Source: Rhodanobacteraceae bacterium (lineage in GTDB: Bacteria; Pseudomonadota; Gammaproteobacteria; Xanthomonadales; SZUA-5). From it: DNA of 17,118 nucleotides. Below are positions 16,882 to 17,118 of this stretch, in pieces. Each line of letters begins with the position of its first letter. Within the stretch, counting starts at the first letter, position 1. Where the stretch lies: contig JADKFD010000019.1 in the NCBI GenBank assembly GCA_016717705.1, forward strand, positions 1 through 17,118, read 5' to 3'. The notes under the pieces are model-generated. The model had not been told where the DNA came from. It ran no database searches and saw only the letters and a program-made list of their open reading frames with translations. The position numbers were made by a program, and so were the translations under genes.

Positions 16882-17118
16882 GGCGGGAAAATGGCGTTTT
16901 GCTGACTGCTTTCTGGGTCAGGGCAAGCGTGCAAGGCGGCTTTCCTGCGCGATGTGCCGGTTGAGTCATAGCGGGCGGCGGATGACTGGCGAAGATCGAC
17001 GGCCCGCGTGAAGACCCATTGCCGCGTTGCCTTGAACCAAGCTCGGTACTGCTGCATCGCTGCGCGCGCGTAATGCTGTCGAAGATCCCTGATGTCCTAC
17101 AAGCTGCGGCGTACCTGC

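Noticed and set aside
16882..17091. Possible minus-strand gene upstream of xseB
   Set aside because: The frame from 17057 has no recognisable motif and runs antiparallel into xseB in the wrong frame. I see nothing definite in this gap.
17092..17118. Possible gene start MSYKLRRTC at the right edge
   Set aside because: Only nine codons are visible and there is no good ribosome-binding site; it cannot be supported.

Overview
The window is GC-rich, gene-dense chromosomal DNA from a proteobacterium. I infer Gammaproteobacteria, probably Xanthomonadales/Lysobacterales. The grounds are a RibB protein with a degraded RibA-like second domain, an xseB-ispA pair, many short palindromes of the 'TGTAGGAGCGCG...' type, GATTCCC-type tandem repeats, and high-GC codon use. 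No phage, integrase, transposase, rRNA, tRNA or CRISPR array was recognised.

The dominant property of the sequence is a high density of one- or two-base indels. Almost every long gene must be read through two or more frames. Many indels lie in homopolymer runs, and at least one pair cancels out around an essential motif. I therefore read the genes as intact genes in an error-rich consensus, not as pseudogenes. Coordinates of broken genes span the reconstructed gene, and their ends are approximate where stated. hypC and hypD are read cleanly.

Layout. 1-1112 (+): 3' part of ribBA/ribBX (riboflavin). About 1190-3538 (-): an ABC exporter, ATPase first and then a multi-spanning permease. 3539-3785: divergent intergenic region with a hairpin repeat. 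3786-5776 (+): a membrane protein with a spermidine-synthase-like Rossmann domain between two sets of membrane helices. It is followed by a possible coupled small gene and a membrane-anchored TPR protein. 6573-8965 (+): hypC-hypD-hypE, coupled by ATGA overlaps, for [NiFe]-hydrogenase Fe(CN)2CO cofactor assembly. 8973-9235: a MITE-like palindromic element with 9-bp tandem repeats. 9289-10952 (+): hutU, urocanate hydratase. 11072-11440 (+): a DUF454/YbaN membrane protein. About 11551-12796 (-): pgk. 13161-13738 (+): a single-domain response regulator flanked by inverted REP-type repeats. 13790-14554 (-) and 14634-15518 (+): two divergent short-chain dehydrogenases. 15564-16881 (-): xseB-ispA. 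16882-17118: no gene recognised.

Most genes are housekeeping or ordinary accessory functions. The most unusual parts are the hypCDE cluster without hypA, hypB, hypF or any hydrogenase nearby, the membrane-embedded spermidine-synthase-like gene with its possible coupled partners, and the dense palindromic repeats that fill most intergenic gaps.
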